From an uncultured Allobosea sp. (lineage in GTDB: Bacteria; Pseudomonadota; Alphaproteobacteria; Rhizobiales; Beijerinckiaceae), in the NCBI RefSeq assembly GCF_945956895.1, contig NZ_CAMFJF010000011.1, positions 56,078-120,077 on the forward strand: a stretch of DNA of 64,000 bases, in the 5' to 3' direction. The notes beneath the pieces are model-generated. The model saw only the letters and a program-made list of their open reading frames with translations, ran no database searches and had not been told where the DNA came from. The stretch's first letter is position 1, and every line of letters begins with the position of its first letter. Positions 8,992-15,817 of this stretch are shown here, piece after piece. Both the position numbers and the translations under genes were made by a program.

Positions 8992-9033
8992 ACCATAAAA
9001 ATCCTTGTGAAACTTCACAAGGATTTTTATGGT
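8992..9033. promoter_or_regulatory. 20-bp perfect inverted repeat containing mirror-image promoters
   Basis: Positions 8992-9011 and 9014-9033 are exact reverse complements separated by AC. Each strand carries TTGTGA, 17 nt, then TATGGT, so the repeat contains a divergent promoter pair with the -35 boxes in the centre (plus strand -35 9005-9010, -10 9028-9033; minus strand -35 9015-9020, -10 8992-8997). The core TTGTGAA-AC-TTCACAA is a plausible operator for the GntR regulator encoded at 9846. Serves livJ (minus) and the DUF2848 gene (plus). Confidence 0.7.
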
Positions 9034-9100
9034 ACAGCCCAGAACTTTTTTGCGGCCGGCTGCCTCCGAAACAGGCGCCTCATTCCTGGAAGGCGATGCG

Positions 9101-9787
9101 ATGAAGACCCTGGAACTGACCGTGGAGAGCCGCAGCGGCTCCGCGCCCCTCTCGGTGACGGTCGACGAGCTGGTGATCGGCGGCTGGGCCGGGCGCGACA
9201 AGGCCGCGATGGAGCACCACATCGTCGAGCTCGAGGCGCTCGGCGTGAAGCGCCCCGCCTCGACACCGGTCTATTACCGTGTCGCCGCGGCCCGGCTGAC
9301 GACCGCCCCCGTCATCGAGGATGTCGGCGCCAACGGCAGCGGCGAGGTCGAGGCCGTGCTCTTCGCCTGCGGCGGCAAGACCTATGTCGGCGTCGGCTCG
9401 GACCATACCGACCGTCAGGTCGAGACCTACGGCATCAGCGTCTCCAAGCAGGTCTGCGACAAGCCGATCGCCGCGACAGTCTGGCCCTATGAGGAGGTCG
9501 CCGGGCATTGGGACGACTTGATCCTGCGCAGCTACGCGGTGATCGACGGCGAGCGCCAGAAGTATCAGGAAGGGCCGGTTTCGGGCCTGCTCGCGCCGGC
9601 CGACCTGATCCGCGGCTTCAGCGAAAGCGGCGAGTTGCCCGAAGGCACGGCGCTCTACGGCGGCACCATGCCGGCGATCGGCGGCATCCGCGTCGCCAGC
9701 CGCTTCGAGGGCGAACTGGAGGATCCGGTGCTCAAGCGCAGCCTGCGCTTCGGCTATGATCTGAAGATTCTCCCCATCCGGGGTTGA
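9101..9787 (+). CDS. DUF2848 family protein
   Basis: 228 residues from the ATG preceded by GGAAGG; a longer frame starts inside the promoter palindrome and is rejected. The whole length matches the DUF2848 family as I know it, a family found beside amidases and amide/aromatic transporters and thought to share a fold with fumarylacetoacetate hydrolases. Visible conserved-looking parts: Gly-Gly-Lys-Thr-Tyr-Val-Gly-Val-Gly-Ser-Asp-His-Thr-Asp-Arg near residues 93-107 and a Gly-Gly-Thr-Met-Pro segment near 187. Expected to act in the same catabolic pathway as the amidase; reaction unknown. Confidence 0.85.
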   Translation: MKTLELTVESRSGSAPLSVTVDELVIGGWAGRDKAAMEHHIVELEALGVKRPASTPVYYRVAAARLTTAPVIEDVGANGSGEVEAVLFACGGKTYVGVGSDHTDRQVETYGISVSKQVCDKPIAATVWPYEEVAGHWDDLILRSYAVIDGERQKYQEGPVSGLLAPADLIRGFSESGELPEGTALYGGTMPAIGGIRVASRFEGELEDPVLKRSLRFGYDLKILPIRG

Positions 9788-9845
9788 TCCAGCCCCCATC
9801 CGGAAGAACGATGCTGACGACCTCTCCAACTCGGTACAGAGAAAC

Positions 9846-10511
9846 GTGACGCTTCTGGATATGCACAAGGGCGCGCAGCGGCATGTCTCGCTGCGCGAAC
9901 AGGCCTACGACGCGATCAAGCGCCTGATCATCACCTGCGAGCTCCGGCCTGGCGAGATCCTGAGCGAGCCGACGCTCAGCAGCCAGCTCGATATCGGCCG
10001 GACGCCGATCCGCCAGGCCATCGACCGCCTGCTCGGCGACGGGCTGGTCGAGGTGATGCCGCGCAAGGGCACGATCGTGAAACCGGTCAGCCTGGACGAG
10101 ATCTTCAACATCATCGACGTGCGCGTCGTGAACGAGACCTTCTGCGTGCGGGTCGCGGCGGTGCAGGCGGGGCCGGACGTCGCAATGCAGCTCAAGCGCA
10201 ATCTCGATGCCATGCTGGCAGCCGCCCATCAGCGCGAAATCGAGACCATCGCCGGGCTCGACCAGCAATTCCACGCGCTCATCGCCGGCGCGATGCGCAA
10301 CCCGGTGATGAGCGACCTGCTGAAGAACCTGCACGAGCGCTCAGCGCGGATGTGGTTCATCTCGCTCAGCGCCAACGAGCAGCATCTGCGCATCTGCGAC
10401 GAGCATGCGGCGATCGTGGACGGCATCGTCCGGCAGGACCCCGATCTGGCCGAGCAGGCCATGCGGGCGCATATCCAATCCTTCCGCGCCAACATCACAC
10501 GGCAGGTCTGA
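9846..10511 (+). CDS. GntR-family regulator, FadR-type (FCD domain)
   Basis: 221 residues from GTG. Winged helix at about residues 18-85 (Pro-Gly-Glu-x-Leu-Ser-Glu, then Ile-Gly-Arg-Thr-Pro-Ile-Arg-Gln-Ala), followed by an all-helical FCD ligand domain with candidate metal-binding residues including Asp-Gln-Gln-Phe-His near 139-143. Located 58 nt after the DUF2848 gene, probably co-transcribed. Likely regulates the liv operon and DUF2848 gene through the palindrome at 8992-9033; this is inference from proximity. Confidence 0.9.
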   Translation: MTLLDMHKGAQRHVSLREQAYDAIKRLIITCELRPGEILSEPTLSSQLDIGRTPIRQAIDRLLGDGLVEVMPRKGTIVKPVSLDEIFNIIDVRVVNETFCVRVAAVQAGPDVAMQLKRNLDAMLAAAHQREIETIAGLDQQFHALIAGAMRNPVMSDLLKNLHERSARMWFISLSANEQHLRICDEHAAIVDGIVRQDPDLAEQAMRAHIQSFRANITRQV

Positions 10512-10529
10512 ACGCGCCTCGCTGCCGGC

Positions 10530-11882
10530 TTAGCGCGCGACGAGCGCGGCCTCCGCCGCCGCTGCGATCGCGAACAACGCGGCATCCTCGCCGCCCGCCC
10601 GCGCCAGCATCAGCCCCGCCGGCGCCTCGCCGGCACGGTGCATCGGCAGCGAGATCGCACAGCCATCCATCACATTGATCAGGGACGGATTGCGCAGCAC
10701 CAGCATGTTGATGCGGGTGAAGGCCTCGTCATCTTCCGCGAGTTCGGCGATGGTCGGCGCGATCGTCGGCACGGTCGGCATCACCAGGACGTCGAAGGCC
10801 GAAACCTCCGCGCGCATCGCCGCGACGAAGGCATCCCGCGCCTGCACGAGCCGGATATAATCGGCGGCATCCTGGTTGCGGCCGCGCAGCACGCGCGTCC
10901 GCACCCGCTGGTCGTAACCCTCGCCCTTCGCCTCGATCAGCTCGCGGTGATGGGCATAGGCCTCGGCGGGGGCGAAGCCGCCCTTGGCGTTGATACTCGC
11001 AACCTCGGCAAGGCGCGCGAACGGTGCCGCGATGACTGTCGCGCCGGCCTTCGCCAGCAGGTCCAGCGCCCGGTCGAAACTCCCGGCGACATGCGCGTCG
11101 AGTCCATCGAGCGCGACCGTCTGCGGCACGGCGATGCGCAGGCCCTTGAGACTCGTCGGCACGTCCTTCGAAAGCACGTCGCCGCTCATGATCTCGTGCA
11201 GGATGCGGCAGCATTCGACGCTGTTGGCGAGCGGCCCGATCGAGTCGAGCGTCTGCGACAGCGGGAAGGCGCCCTCGCGCGGCACGCTCGCCGCGGTCGG
11301 CTTGTAGCCGGTGATGCCGCAGAAGGCGGCGGGGATGCGGCAGGAGCCGCCGGTATCCGAGCCGATGCCGGCGAAGGCCATGCCGTCGGCGACCGAGACG
11401 GCAGCGCCTGAAGAAGAGCCGCCCGGAATCCGGCGCGTCGTGGCGCGCTCGTAGGGCGAGGCCGGCGTGCCGTAATGCGGATTGAGGCCGAGGCCGGAAA
11501 AGGCGAACTCGGTCATGTTGGTGCGGCCGATCACGATGAAGCCGGCGCGGCGCAAGCGCGCGATCGCCGGGGCGTCGCGCTCGGCCAGGCTTGCGCCGGC
11601 GAGCACGGTCGAGCCTGCCGTCGTCGGCTCACCGGCAAGGTCGAACAGGTCCTTCACCGAGATCGGGATGCCGGCGAAGGGCGACGGGGCGAGCCCCGCC
11701 GCACGCAACTTGTCCATCGCCTCGGCGGCGGCGAGCGCCGCCTCGCGATGGACCTTGATGAAGGCGCGCTTCCCCTCGCCATCCGGCGCGTCGATCCGCG
11801 CGAGAGCCTCGCGGACCAGGGCGAGCGCGCTCGTGCGGCCGGAGGCGAGATCATCGGCAAGGGCGGAAAGGGTGCGAGCCAT
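10530..11882 (-). CDS. Amidase (amidase signature family)
   Basis: 450 residues from the ATG at 11882; the longer frame overlaps the cupin gene. Amidase-signature catalytic triad can be read: Lys in Ile-Ser-Val-Lys-Asp-Leu-Phe near residue 79, the Gly/Ser-rich Gly-Gly-Ser-Ser-Ser-Gly-Ala near 155, and Gly-Ser-Asp-Thr-Gly-Gly-Ser near 175-181 with the nucleophilic serine. Hydrolyses a carboxamide to acid and ammonia. Last gene of the flavin reductase-monooxygenase-cupin-amidase operon, 7 nt after the cupin. Substrate unknown. Confidence 0.92.
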   Translation of the reverse strand: MARTLSALADDLASGRTSALALVREALARIDAPDGEGKRAFIKVHREAALAAAEAMDKLRAAGLAPSPFAGIPISVKDLFDLAGEPTTAGSTVLAGASLAERDAPAIARLRRAGFIVIGRTNMTEFAFSGLGLNPHYGTPASPYERATTRRIPGGSSSGAAVSVADGMAFAGIGSDTGGSCRIPAAFCGITGYKPTAASVPREGAFPLSQTLDSIGPLANSVECCRILHEIMSGDVLSKDVPTSLKGLRIAVPQTVALDGLDAHVAGSFDRALDLLAKAGATVIAAPFARLAEVASINAKGGFAPAEAYAHHRELIEAKGEGYDQRVRTRVLRGRNQDAADYIRLVQARDAFVAAMRAEVSAFDVLVMPTVPTIAPTIAELAEDDEAFTRINMLVLRNPSLINVMDGCAISLPMHRAGEAPAGLMLARAGGEDAALFAIAAAAEAALVAR

Positions 11883-11889
11883 GAGCCTG

Positions 11890-12270
11890 TCAGACCGGAT
11901 CGAAATAGTGGATTTCGAGAAGGATGCAGCCCCCCTCGGACTTGAACGGCCCATGCTTGGCATGCGGCGGGCGGACTGCATAGGTGTGCGGCGGGAAAGC
12001 CGTTCCGCCATTGCCGCTGGCATCGTTGCCGACGGTCAGGTCGCCCTCCATCAGATAGACCTCCTCCCAGTAGTCATGGGAGAACGGCGCCGTCGTGTAG
12101 ACGCCGGGCTGGAAGCGCAGCAGGCGCGTGCGCGTGCCGCGATTGTTCACCTCGTCCAGCGCGCCGGAGAGGATCTTCTGCTGGATGCCGGCGGGATAGC
12201 CGGCCGGAACCTCCCAGCCGCTGGTCATGTCGAGCGTGTAGAACTCGTCGTGCTTCTTGTTGACGGGCAT
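11890..12270 (-). CDS. Cupin domain protein
   Basis: 126-residue single cupin. Motif 1 appears as Phe-Ser-His-Asp-Tyr-Trp-Glu-Glu-Val-Tyr (metal ligands His and Glu) with a following Gly-Asp-Leu-Thr-Val-Gly, and motif 2 as Pro-Pro-His-x-Lys-His-Gly-Pro-Phe. The metal-binding set looks intact, so it may be a small dioxygenase, isomerase or sensor. Lies between the monooxygenase (15 nt) and the amidase (7 nt), so it belongs to the same pathway. Confidence 0.88.
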   Translation of the reverse strand: MPVNKKHDEFYTLDMTSGWEVPAGYPAGIQQKILSGALDEVNNRGTRTRLLRFQPGVYTTAPFSHDYWEEVYLMEGDLTVGNDASGNGGTAFPPHTYAVRPPHAKHGPFKSEGGCILLEIHYFDPV

Positions 12271-12285
12271 GATGTGTCCTTTCGC

Positions 12286-13749
12286 TCAGGCGGCGGGCTT
12301 GCTGTCGAGATCGTAGGAATCCAGCATCGACTGAACGATGCCGCCGGCCCTGCCCCAGTCATAGGTGCGGAAGGAATGGCCCTTCGTCACGAAGGTCGCC
12401 CCGGCATAGAACATCTCGTACTGGTGGTGGCGCGAGCCGAATTCGGAGCCGACGGCATCCCAGGCGAGCTTGTAGAACTTCACCCGGTCATGCGAATTCG
12501 CGGCCGGCGACTGCTGCGTCTTCTCGATCATCGCCGCGATCTCGGGATTGGCGAAATCGGCGATCGACGAGGGCAGCATGATCATGCCGCCGCCGGCGAG
12601 CTCGCGCAGCGAGTTCAGGATCTTCGGATACATCTGCTGGGTCAGCACCTGCGCCGAATAGAGCATGTGCCGGTCAGGCACATAGTAGGGACCGACCTGC
12701 GTGCCCTTGGCCTCCATCGCATTGACGAAGGCGTCGACCATCGCGGCCTCCGCCGCGAGCTGGCCGAGGATTTCGCGCACCTGCGGGAACTGGGTGATGC
12801 CGTTGGTCTGGGTGGTGCGATGGGCGATGCCCATCAGGAACTGCAGCTTCACCTTGAGGCGGATCATCGCCTGGTAGTTCTGGTAGACATGCGCCGGCGT
12901 CGCGTGGAACTGCTTCTGGCACATCTCGACGCTGCCATCGATGAAGACGCGGTCCCACGGCACCTTCACATCGTCGAAGAACAGCACGGCGTCGTTCTCG
13001 TCGTAGCGGCTGGCCAGCGGGTTGTCGAAGATCGAACCCGCCTGCGCCTCATACGACTTGCGCGAGAGCATCTTGAGGCCCTTGCTGTTCATCGGAATGG
13101 CGAAAGAGACGGCATAGCGCTCCTCGCCCGGCTGCATCGGCTGGATCGAGGTGACGAAGACCTCGTTGGCGACGACGCCGCCGGTCGCCAGCATCTTGGC
13201 GCCGCGGATGGTGATGCCTTCGGCGTCGCGGTCGACCACGCCCGCGGTCAGGAAGGGATCGGCCTGCTCGGCCGCGCTCTTGGAGCGGTCGGCCTGCGGG
13301 TTGATGATGACATAGGTCAGGTAAAGATCGTTGTCGCGGGCATGGCGATAGTAGTTCTCCAGGGCCGCGGCGCGGGCCGGGTCATAGCCCTCGAACACCG
13401 GCAGCCCCATGCGCATGCCCGAGATGCAGGAGGCGACGTGGTCGGGCGCGCGGCCAAGGAAGCCGCCATGGATCGCGGTCCAGGCCTCGAGCGCCCGGCG
13501 GCGCTCGACGAGGTCGGCATAGGAGGTCGGCAATTGCCAGATGCGGTTGGCCCGGGTGCCGGTCTCGGTCTCGAAGGTCATCAGCTCGCGGCGCGAGGCA
13601 TCGTTGGCGAAATCGAACAGCCCGCCGACCGAGCGCGCCACATTGCGGAAGGCGCGATGCGTGGTGACGTCCTCGACGCGGGCGCCATCGATAAAGATCG
13701 AGCGGCCGTCGCGCAGGCTGGCGAGATGTTCCTGTCCCGTCTTGGTCAT
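12286..13749 (-). CDS. HpaB-type FADH2-dependent monooxygenase
   Basis: 487 residues, full length for the 4-hydroxyphenylacetate 3-hydroxylase oxygenase family (acyl-CoA dehydrogenase-like fold). Recognisable parts: Arg-Ala-Asn near residues 67-69, a Tyr-Arg-His-Ala-Arg segment near 137, and Trp-Asp-Arg-Val-Phe in the middle domain. Such enzymes hydroxylate phenols or N-heterocycles using FADH2 from a partner reductase. The reductase gene is 27 nt upstream. Relatives act on chlorophenols, pyrrole-2-carboxylate and other rings, so I do not assign hpaB. Confidence 0.92.
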   Translation of the reverse strand: MTKTGQEHLASLRDGRSIFIDGARVEDVTTHRAFRNVARSVGGLFDFANDASRRELMTFETETGTRANRIWQLPTSYADLVERRRALEAWTAIHGGFLGRAPDHVASCISGMRMGLPVFEGYDPARAAALENYYRHARDNDLYLTYVIINPQADRSKSAAEQADPFLTAGVVDRDAEGITIRGAKMLATGGVVANEVFVTSIQPMQPGEERYAVSFAIPMNSKGLKMLSRKSYEAQAGSIFDNPLASRYDENDAVLFFDDVKVPWDRVFIDGSVEMCQKQFHATPAHVYQNYQAMIRLKVKLQFLMGIAHRTTQTNGITQFPQVREILGQLAAEAAMVDAFVNAMEAKGTQVGPYYVPDRHMLYSAQVLTQQMYPKILNSLRELAGGGMIMLPSSIADFANPEIAAMIEKTQQSPAANSHDRVKFYKLAWDAVGSEFGSRHHQYEMFYAGATFVTKGHSFRTYDWGRAGGIVQSMLDSYDLDSKPAA

Positions 13750-13776
13750 GGGGCTTTCCTCTCCGATTTGATCTGG

Positions 13777-14298
13777 TCAGTAATGCATGGGTAGCGGCCA
13801 GGACGGCTCGCGCTCGGTTTCGTCGACGAGGTCGCGATAGCGGCCGCGGAAGAAGATCAGCGGTGCCGGATTGCCGGCGCGCACGGCGTGGCGCAGCACC
13901 CGCACCACGAAGATCACATGATCGCCGCCATCGTAATGGGCGTAGGGCGCGCATTCGAAATGAGCGAGCGCGCCCGTAATCAATGGCGCCTGCGCATGGC
14001 CGACAGTGCGCTTGACCTCGGCCCATTTGTCGCTGAGCGCACGCGCAAAACGATTGGAAATCTGCTCCTGCTCGCGCGCCAACACATTGACCGCGAAGCC
14101 CTTGGCTTCGAGCATGGCCGGCAGGCTGTTCGCCCGCCTGTCGACGCTGAACAGGACGAGCGGCGGATCCATCGAAACGGAGTTGAACGAACTCATGGTC
14201 ATGCCGATGAGCTCCTCGCCGCTGCCTTGCGCGGTGATCACCGCCACGCCGGTGGCGAACTCCCCCAAGGACTGCCTGAAAGCCCTGCCGTCCATCAT
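13777..14298 (-). CDS. Flavin reductase (HpaC-like)
   Basis: 173-residue flavin reductase-like domain protein. Typical features: Ala-Thr-Gly-Val-Ala-Val-Ile-Thr near residues 12-19, Ser-Ser-Phe-Asn-Ser-Val-Ser-Met-Asp-Pro-Pro-Leu-Val near 35-47, and a C-terminal Phe-Phe-Arg-Gly-Arg-Tyr. Supplies reduced FAD to the adjacent HpaB-type oxygenase. First gene of the operon; its promoter (TTGACA-N17-TACAAA at 14340-14368) is covered by a MarR-type palindrome. Confidence 0.92.
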   Translation of the reverse strand: MMDGRAFRQSLGEFATGVAVITAQGSGEELIGMTMSSFNSVSMDPPLVLFSVDRRANSLPAMLEAKGFAVNVLAREQEQISNRFARALSDKWAEVKRTVGHAQAPLITGALAHFECAPYAHYDGGDHVIFVVRVLRHAVRAGNPAPLIFFRGRYRDLVDETEREPSWPLPMHY

Positions 14299-14334
14299 CC
14301 CCTCCGGCCGCGCTTCGTATTTTAATTTTGCTAG

Positions 14335-14355
14335 ATAGCTTTGTAATAAAGCTAT
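14335..14355. promoter_or_regulatory. 21-nt palindrome, candidate MarR operator
   Basis: ATAGCTTT-GTAAT-AAAGCTAT is a perfect 8-bp inverted repeat with a 5-nt spacer between the flavin reductase (minus) and MarR (plus) genes. It overlaps the spacer and -10 of the minus promoter and the region of the plus-strand promoter, the usual arrangement for MarR repression and autorepression. Confidence 0.7.
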
Positions 14356-14368
14356 ATATAAGTGTCAA
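14340..14368 (-). promoter_or_regulatory. Promoter of the flavin reductase-monooxygenase operon
   Basis: On the minus strand TTGACA (14363-14368), 17 nt, then TACAAA (14340-14345). Start of transcription would fall near 14333, leaving a leader of about 35 nt before the flavin reductase ATG. The MarR-type palindrome covers the -10. Confidence 0.6.
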
Positions 14369-14389
14369 CCGCTTCCAGATGGACGAGAC

Positions 14390-14938
14390 ATGTCGACCGA
14401 GAACCGGCACCTGACCGTGGCGAAGCCCGATCTTCTGGATGGCGGAAGCGACATGCGCTTCCGCGACCTGCTCTATGATTTCTTCGCCTTCGGCAGCCGG
14501 CTGGAGGAGGCGCGCGCGCGCTTCGCCGGCTATATCGGCCTGACGCCGCCGCAATATCTGATCCTGATCGCGATTGGCCGCGGAACGCCCGAACGCGAGC
14601 TCGGCGTGGCGCAGGTGGCGGAGCGGCTCCATCTCAGCGGAGCCTTCGTCACGATCGAGGTGAACAAGCTGGTGAAGAGCGGGCTGGTCGAGAAGCGCCC
14701 TCACCCGAGCGATGGACGCCGGGTCAACCTCTCCGTCACGACGGCCGGTTTCGAGAAGCTGGAATGGCTGGCCTCCCTGCAGCGCCCGGTCAACGACGCC
14801 CTGTTTGCCTCTCTCGACCGCAACAGCTTCGAGGCATTGAGCGAGATCATGCGGCGCCTCGCCTCCGGGGCGGGGCAGGCCATCCATCTCGCCGATCATC
14901 TCGCCGCCAGCGAGCCCCTGCCGGGGGCTCGAACATAG
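14390..14938 (+). CDS. MarR-family transcriptional regulator
   Basis: 182 residues with a central MarR winged helix: Gly-Val-Ala-Gln-Val-Ala-Glu-Arg-Leu-His near residue 70, recognition helix with Gly-Ala-Phe-Val-Thr, and the wing Pro-Ser-Asp-Gly-Arg-Arg near 105-110 (the conserved Asp-x-Arg). Divergent from the flavin reductase gene, with a 21-nt palindrome between them. Probably a repressor released by the aromatic substrate of the pathway. Confidence 0.92.
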   Translation: MSTENRHLTVAKPDLLDGGSDMRFRDLLYDFFAFGSRLEEARARFAGYIGLTPPQYLILIAIGRGTPERELGVAQVAERLHLSGAFVTIEVNKLVKSGLVEKRPHPSDGRRVNLSVTTAGFEKLEWLASLQRPVNDALFASLDRNSFEALSEIMRRLASGAGQAIHLADHLAASEPLPGART

Positions 14939-14990
14939 GCCGGCTCAGCCGGAACCGGGCTAGCCTGAGACGCAAGCTTGTGCGCGCTCA

Positions 14991-15105
14991 GCCGCCGTAG
15001 AGCCCCCCCCGATGCAGGCAATAGAAATCGCCGGGCACGTACCGGAGGAGCAGCGGCGTCGCCCCCTGCCCACGCCATGGCACTGTTCCAGGAACGAGGC
15101 GCGCT
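14991..15105 (-). pseudogene. Decayed fragment of a 2OG-Fe(II) oxygenase (DUF2086-like)
   Basis: No intact gene. Reading the minus strand from about 15059, one frame gives Thr-Pro-Leu-Leu-Leu-Arg-Tyr-Val-Pro-Gly-Asp-Phe-Tyr-Cys-Leu-His followed by Leu-Tyr-Gly, which matches from memory the catalytic block (Arg-Tyr-Gly-Pro-Gly-Asp-Tyr-Asn-Cys-Leu-His-Gln-Asp-Leu-Tyr-Gly) of oxygenases with a DUF2086 domain. Just upstream, in another frame, Phe-Leu-Glu-Gln-Cys-His-Gly matches the preceding block. A frameshift lies between them, the metal-binding Gln-Asp is lost at a run of eight G (C on plus, 15003-15010), and a stop follows. Confidence 0.5.
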
Positions 15106-15672
15106 CTCACGCGCGCTGGGCGGCAAGGCGGGAAACGCGGCATCGCCGATCGGCGAAGGCGACTTGCTTAGGAAAACGAGCCGGCGTTGCGTGGCCAGAG
15201 CTGAACAGCATCGCCAAGTATTCGCGCGCCACCTCAACCCGAAACCAAGAAACGCATGGTGGCCGGCCAGCGGCGGTTCTGAGGAGGCCAGAAATCCGTC
15301 ACCGACCGGCCGAGCCCTTCGGTTTCCCAGGAGATGCGGCGGACCTGAGCTCCCGATGGGCATTTCCGAGCGATCTTTGCGATCGCTGCGTCGGCGAAAC
15401 ATGTACAATACAGCGCATCTGAATCAATCAAATCCGGTCGATCGGCGCCGTTCATCGATTGTTAACCCTACCCGATAAGCTTAAAATCCGCAGTGAAAAA
15501 ACGGACACCGGAGCGCTTCATTTCACGACATCAGTGGCTTGCCGCGATGGCCTTGGAACTAGATGGAAGATGATCTGAAAACGTACCGCCGGACACCCGC
15601 AGCTTACGCTGGATCCCTTCGGTAATGAGATCGAAACAGGTGCGCAGCTTGCTGATTTTTCGGGGAACGCGC
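15106..15672. other. Gene-poor stretch without a recognisable gene
   Basis: Several open frames cross this stretch on both strands, but none has a recognisable motif, good ribosome site or codon pattern like the neighbours. It may be further debris of the oxygenase gene on its right side. The segment near 15450-15500 is AT-richer than the surroundings. No promoter or RNA gene could be supported. Confidence 0.4.
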
Positions 15673-15769
15673 CTCATCCCGGGCGCGGCGAAGCGGAGAT
15701 CCGGGATCCATCCCTGAACCTCGACCGGAGGCCCTCCGGCATGGCTTCCGGATCAAGCCGGGGATGGCG
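15673..15769. repeat. Family A inverted repeat, copy 1
   Basis: Begins TCATCCCGGGC and ends with GGGGATGGCG; the interior repeats ATCCGGGATCCAT on the left and an imperfect TTCCGGATCAAGCC on the right, giving a long imperfect hairpin. Same design as copies near 27379, 43718, 45938, 53493 and 63689. Lies just downstream of pleD, where it may end transcription. Confidence 0.7.
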
Positions 15770-15817
15770 GCGTGGTTTTACGGAAAATCGGCACGCTTGA
15801 GCCGAACGGCGAGCCCT

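Noticed and set aside
11482..13794. A 770-codon plus-strand open frame
   Set aside because: Antisense to the amidase, cupin and HpaB-type genes, all of which are recognisable in full on the other strand.
12286..14298. Naming the pair hpaB and hpaC for 4-hydroxyphenylacetate degradation
   Set aside because: None of the homoprotocatechuate ring-cleavage genes is present nearby, and the cupin, amidase and DUF2848 neighbours do not belong to that pathway.
15012..15422. Open frames of 130-170 codons in the gap after marR
   Set aside because: No motif, ribosome site or similarity to a family in any frame; the only meaningful similarity is the broken oxygenase fragment on the minus strand.
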